Shown: positions 4,513-5,236 of the stretch, piece by piece
How the letters are laid out: every line of letters begins with the position of its first letter
How positions within the stretch are numbered: the first letter of the stretch is position 1
From: Bacteroidota bacterium
GTDB taxonomy: Bacteria > Bacteroidota > Bacteroidia > Cytophagales > Cyclobacteriaceae
Reading direction: 5' to 3'
Length of the DNA: 5,236 nucleotides
Assembly (NCBI GenBank): GCA_024643595.1
Contig: JAHEMS010000291.1
Coordinates: 1-5,236 of the forward strand
Position numbers and translations under genes: made by a program
The notes under the pieces: generated by a model
Databases searched by the model: none
What the model was told of the DNA's origin: nothing
Seen by the model: only the letters and a program-made list of their open reading frames with translations

Positions 4513-5236
4513 AGAAAAAAAAGCATTGGCTGAGAAACAAAAAATCTCCGGTTCGGAGGCATTGTTAAAATGTCTTATCGCTGAAAATGTAAAAACAATT
4601 TTTGGTTATCCTGGCGGTGCCATCATGCCAGTATATGATGCCTTATATGGTTATGCCGATCAACTGGATCACATTCTCGTTCGGCATGAGCAAGGAGCCA
4701 TCCATGCGGCTCAAGGTTTCGCTCGCGTATCAGGGAAGCCGGGGATAGTGTTTGCCACTTCGGGCCCTGGTGCTACTAACCTGGTTACCGGTTTGGCTGA
4801 TGCGTTGATTGACTCTACACCATTGGTATGTATAACAGGCCAGGTGTTTGCCCACTTGTTGGGAACAGATGCATTTCAGGAAACGGATGTCGTAAATACA
4901 ACCATTCCAGTTACCAAGTGGAATGTACAGGTAACCGAAGCTAAAGATATAGCAAGTGCCGTAGCCAAAGCCTTTCACATTGCTACAACAGGAAGACCAG
5001 GACCTGTATTGATTGATATCACGAAGAATGCGCAGAATGAATTGTTCGAGTTCGAGGAATATAAAAAGTGTGAAACCATTCGCACGTATAAACCGAAACC
5101 TCCACTTCAGATCAGTCAGGTGGAAGCTGCTGCTGAATTGATTAACAATGCCAAGCGGCCGTATATATTAACCGGTCAGGGAGTGTTGCTTTCCAATGCA
5201 TCAGATGAATTAAAGGCATTATCAGAAAAATCAGGA
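4487..5236 (+). CDS. ilvB: Acetohydroxyacid synthase large subunit (3' end outside the window)
   Basis: This ThDP-, Mg- and FAD-dependent enzyme condenses two pyruvates to acetolactate, or pyruvate with 2-oxobutyrate to acetohydroxybutyrate, the committed step of the pathway. The frame stays open for 250 codons to the window edge; a whole subunit has about 560-600. Residues 20-185 are the N-terminal ThDP domain: FGYPGGA (39-45), catalytic Glu68 in RHEQGAIHAAQGFAR, TSGPGATNLVTGLADAL (91-107), GTDAFQETD (126-134) and GRPGPVLIDITKNAQ (169-183). The central domain begins near 207. The ATG at 4487 lies inside ilvD, giving a 26-base overlap in the +1 frame and a Lys/Glu-rich extension of about 18 residues before the conserved part. 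No in-frame ATG occurs between it and conserved residue Met47, so this start is likely and translational coupling to ilvD is expected. Position 121, after GQV, is Phe where plant and many bacterial enzymes have Pro. ilvN and ilvC probably follow downstream. Confidence 0.95.
   Translation, partial: MDALLTKTEEKKALAEKQKISGSEALLKCLIAENVKTIFGYPGGAIMPVYDALYGYADQLDHILVRHEQGAIHAAQGFARVSGKPGIVFATSGPGATNLVTGLADALIDSTPLVCITGQVFAHLLGTDAFQETDVVNTTIPVTKWNVQVTEAKDIASAVAKAFHIATTGRPGPVLIDITKNAQNELFEFEEYKKCETIRTYKPKPPLQISQVEAAAELINNAKRPYILTGQGVLLSNASDELKALSEKSG

Noticed and set aside
1..5236. Mobile element, CRISPR array, tRNA/rRNA or defence system
   Set aside because: No transposase, integrase, repeat-spacer array, terminal inverted repeats or RNA gene fold was seen. 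The genes are ordinary amino acid metabolism.

Overview
The window looks like a piece of a Bacteroidota chromosome, probably from the Cytophagales or a nearby order. The reasons are the protein styles of IlvE and IlvD, A/T-rich leaders without Shine-Dalgarno sequences, and a good match to the TTTG / TAnnTTTG promoter type of this phylum. The genus is not determinable by eye. All convincing genes lie on the + strand.

Layout. Positions 1-91 hold an open frame that may be the tail of an upstream gene. A promoter-like pair at 164-195 and a small A/T-rich inverted-repeat region lead into a fold-type I PLP aminotransferase (267-1571). The 304-base gap that follows (1572-1875) contains the most interesting element. 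It has a possible promoter, then a 34-codon leader ORF (1675-1779) with a dense run of Val, Leu and Ile codons. Three short segments after that can form mutually exclusive hairpins, and the last of these is a textbook intrinsic terminator (1803-1835). This is the architecture of a ribosome-mediated transcription attenuator that senses charged branched-chain tRNAs. Behind it lie ilvE (1876-2763), ilvD (2833-4512) and ilvB (4487 to the window end, incomplete).

How the parts work together. IlvB (acetohydroxyacid synthase large subunit) makes acetolactate and acetohydroxybutyrate. IlvD dehydrates the dihydroxyacids made from them, and IlvE transaminates the keto acids to valine, leucine and isoleucine. 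The reductoisomerase (ilvC) and regulatory subunit (ilvN) are not in the window and would be expected downstream. The inferred logic is: enough branched-chain aminoacyl-tRNA lets the leader be translated to its stop, and the terminator forms; shortage stalls the ribosome in the Val/Leu/Ile run, an antiterminator forms, and ilvEDB is transcribed.

Within the operon, a well-paired 51-base hairpin begins directly after the ilvE stop. A 12-codon ORF ends in TAATG on the ilvD start, and ilvD and ilvB overlap by 26 bases, so post-transcriptional tuning and translational coupling are likely.
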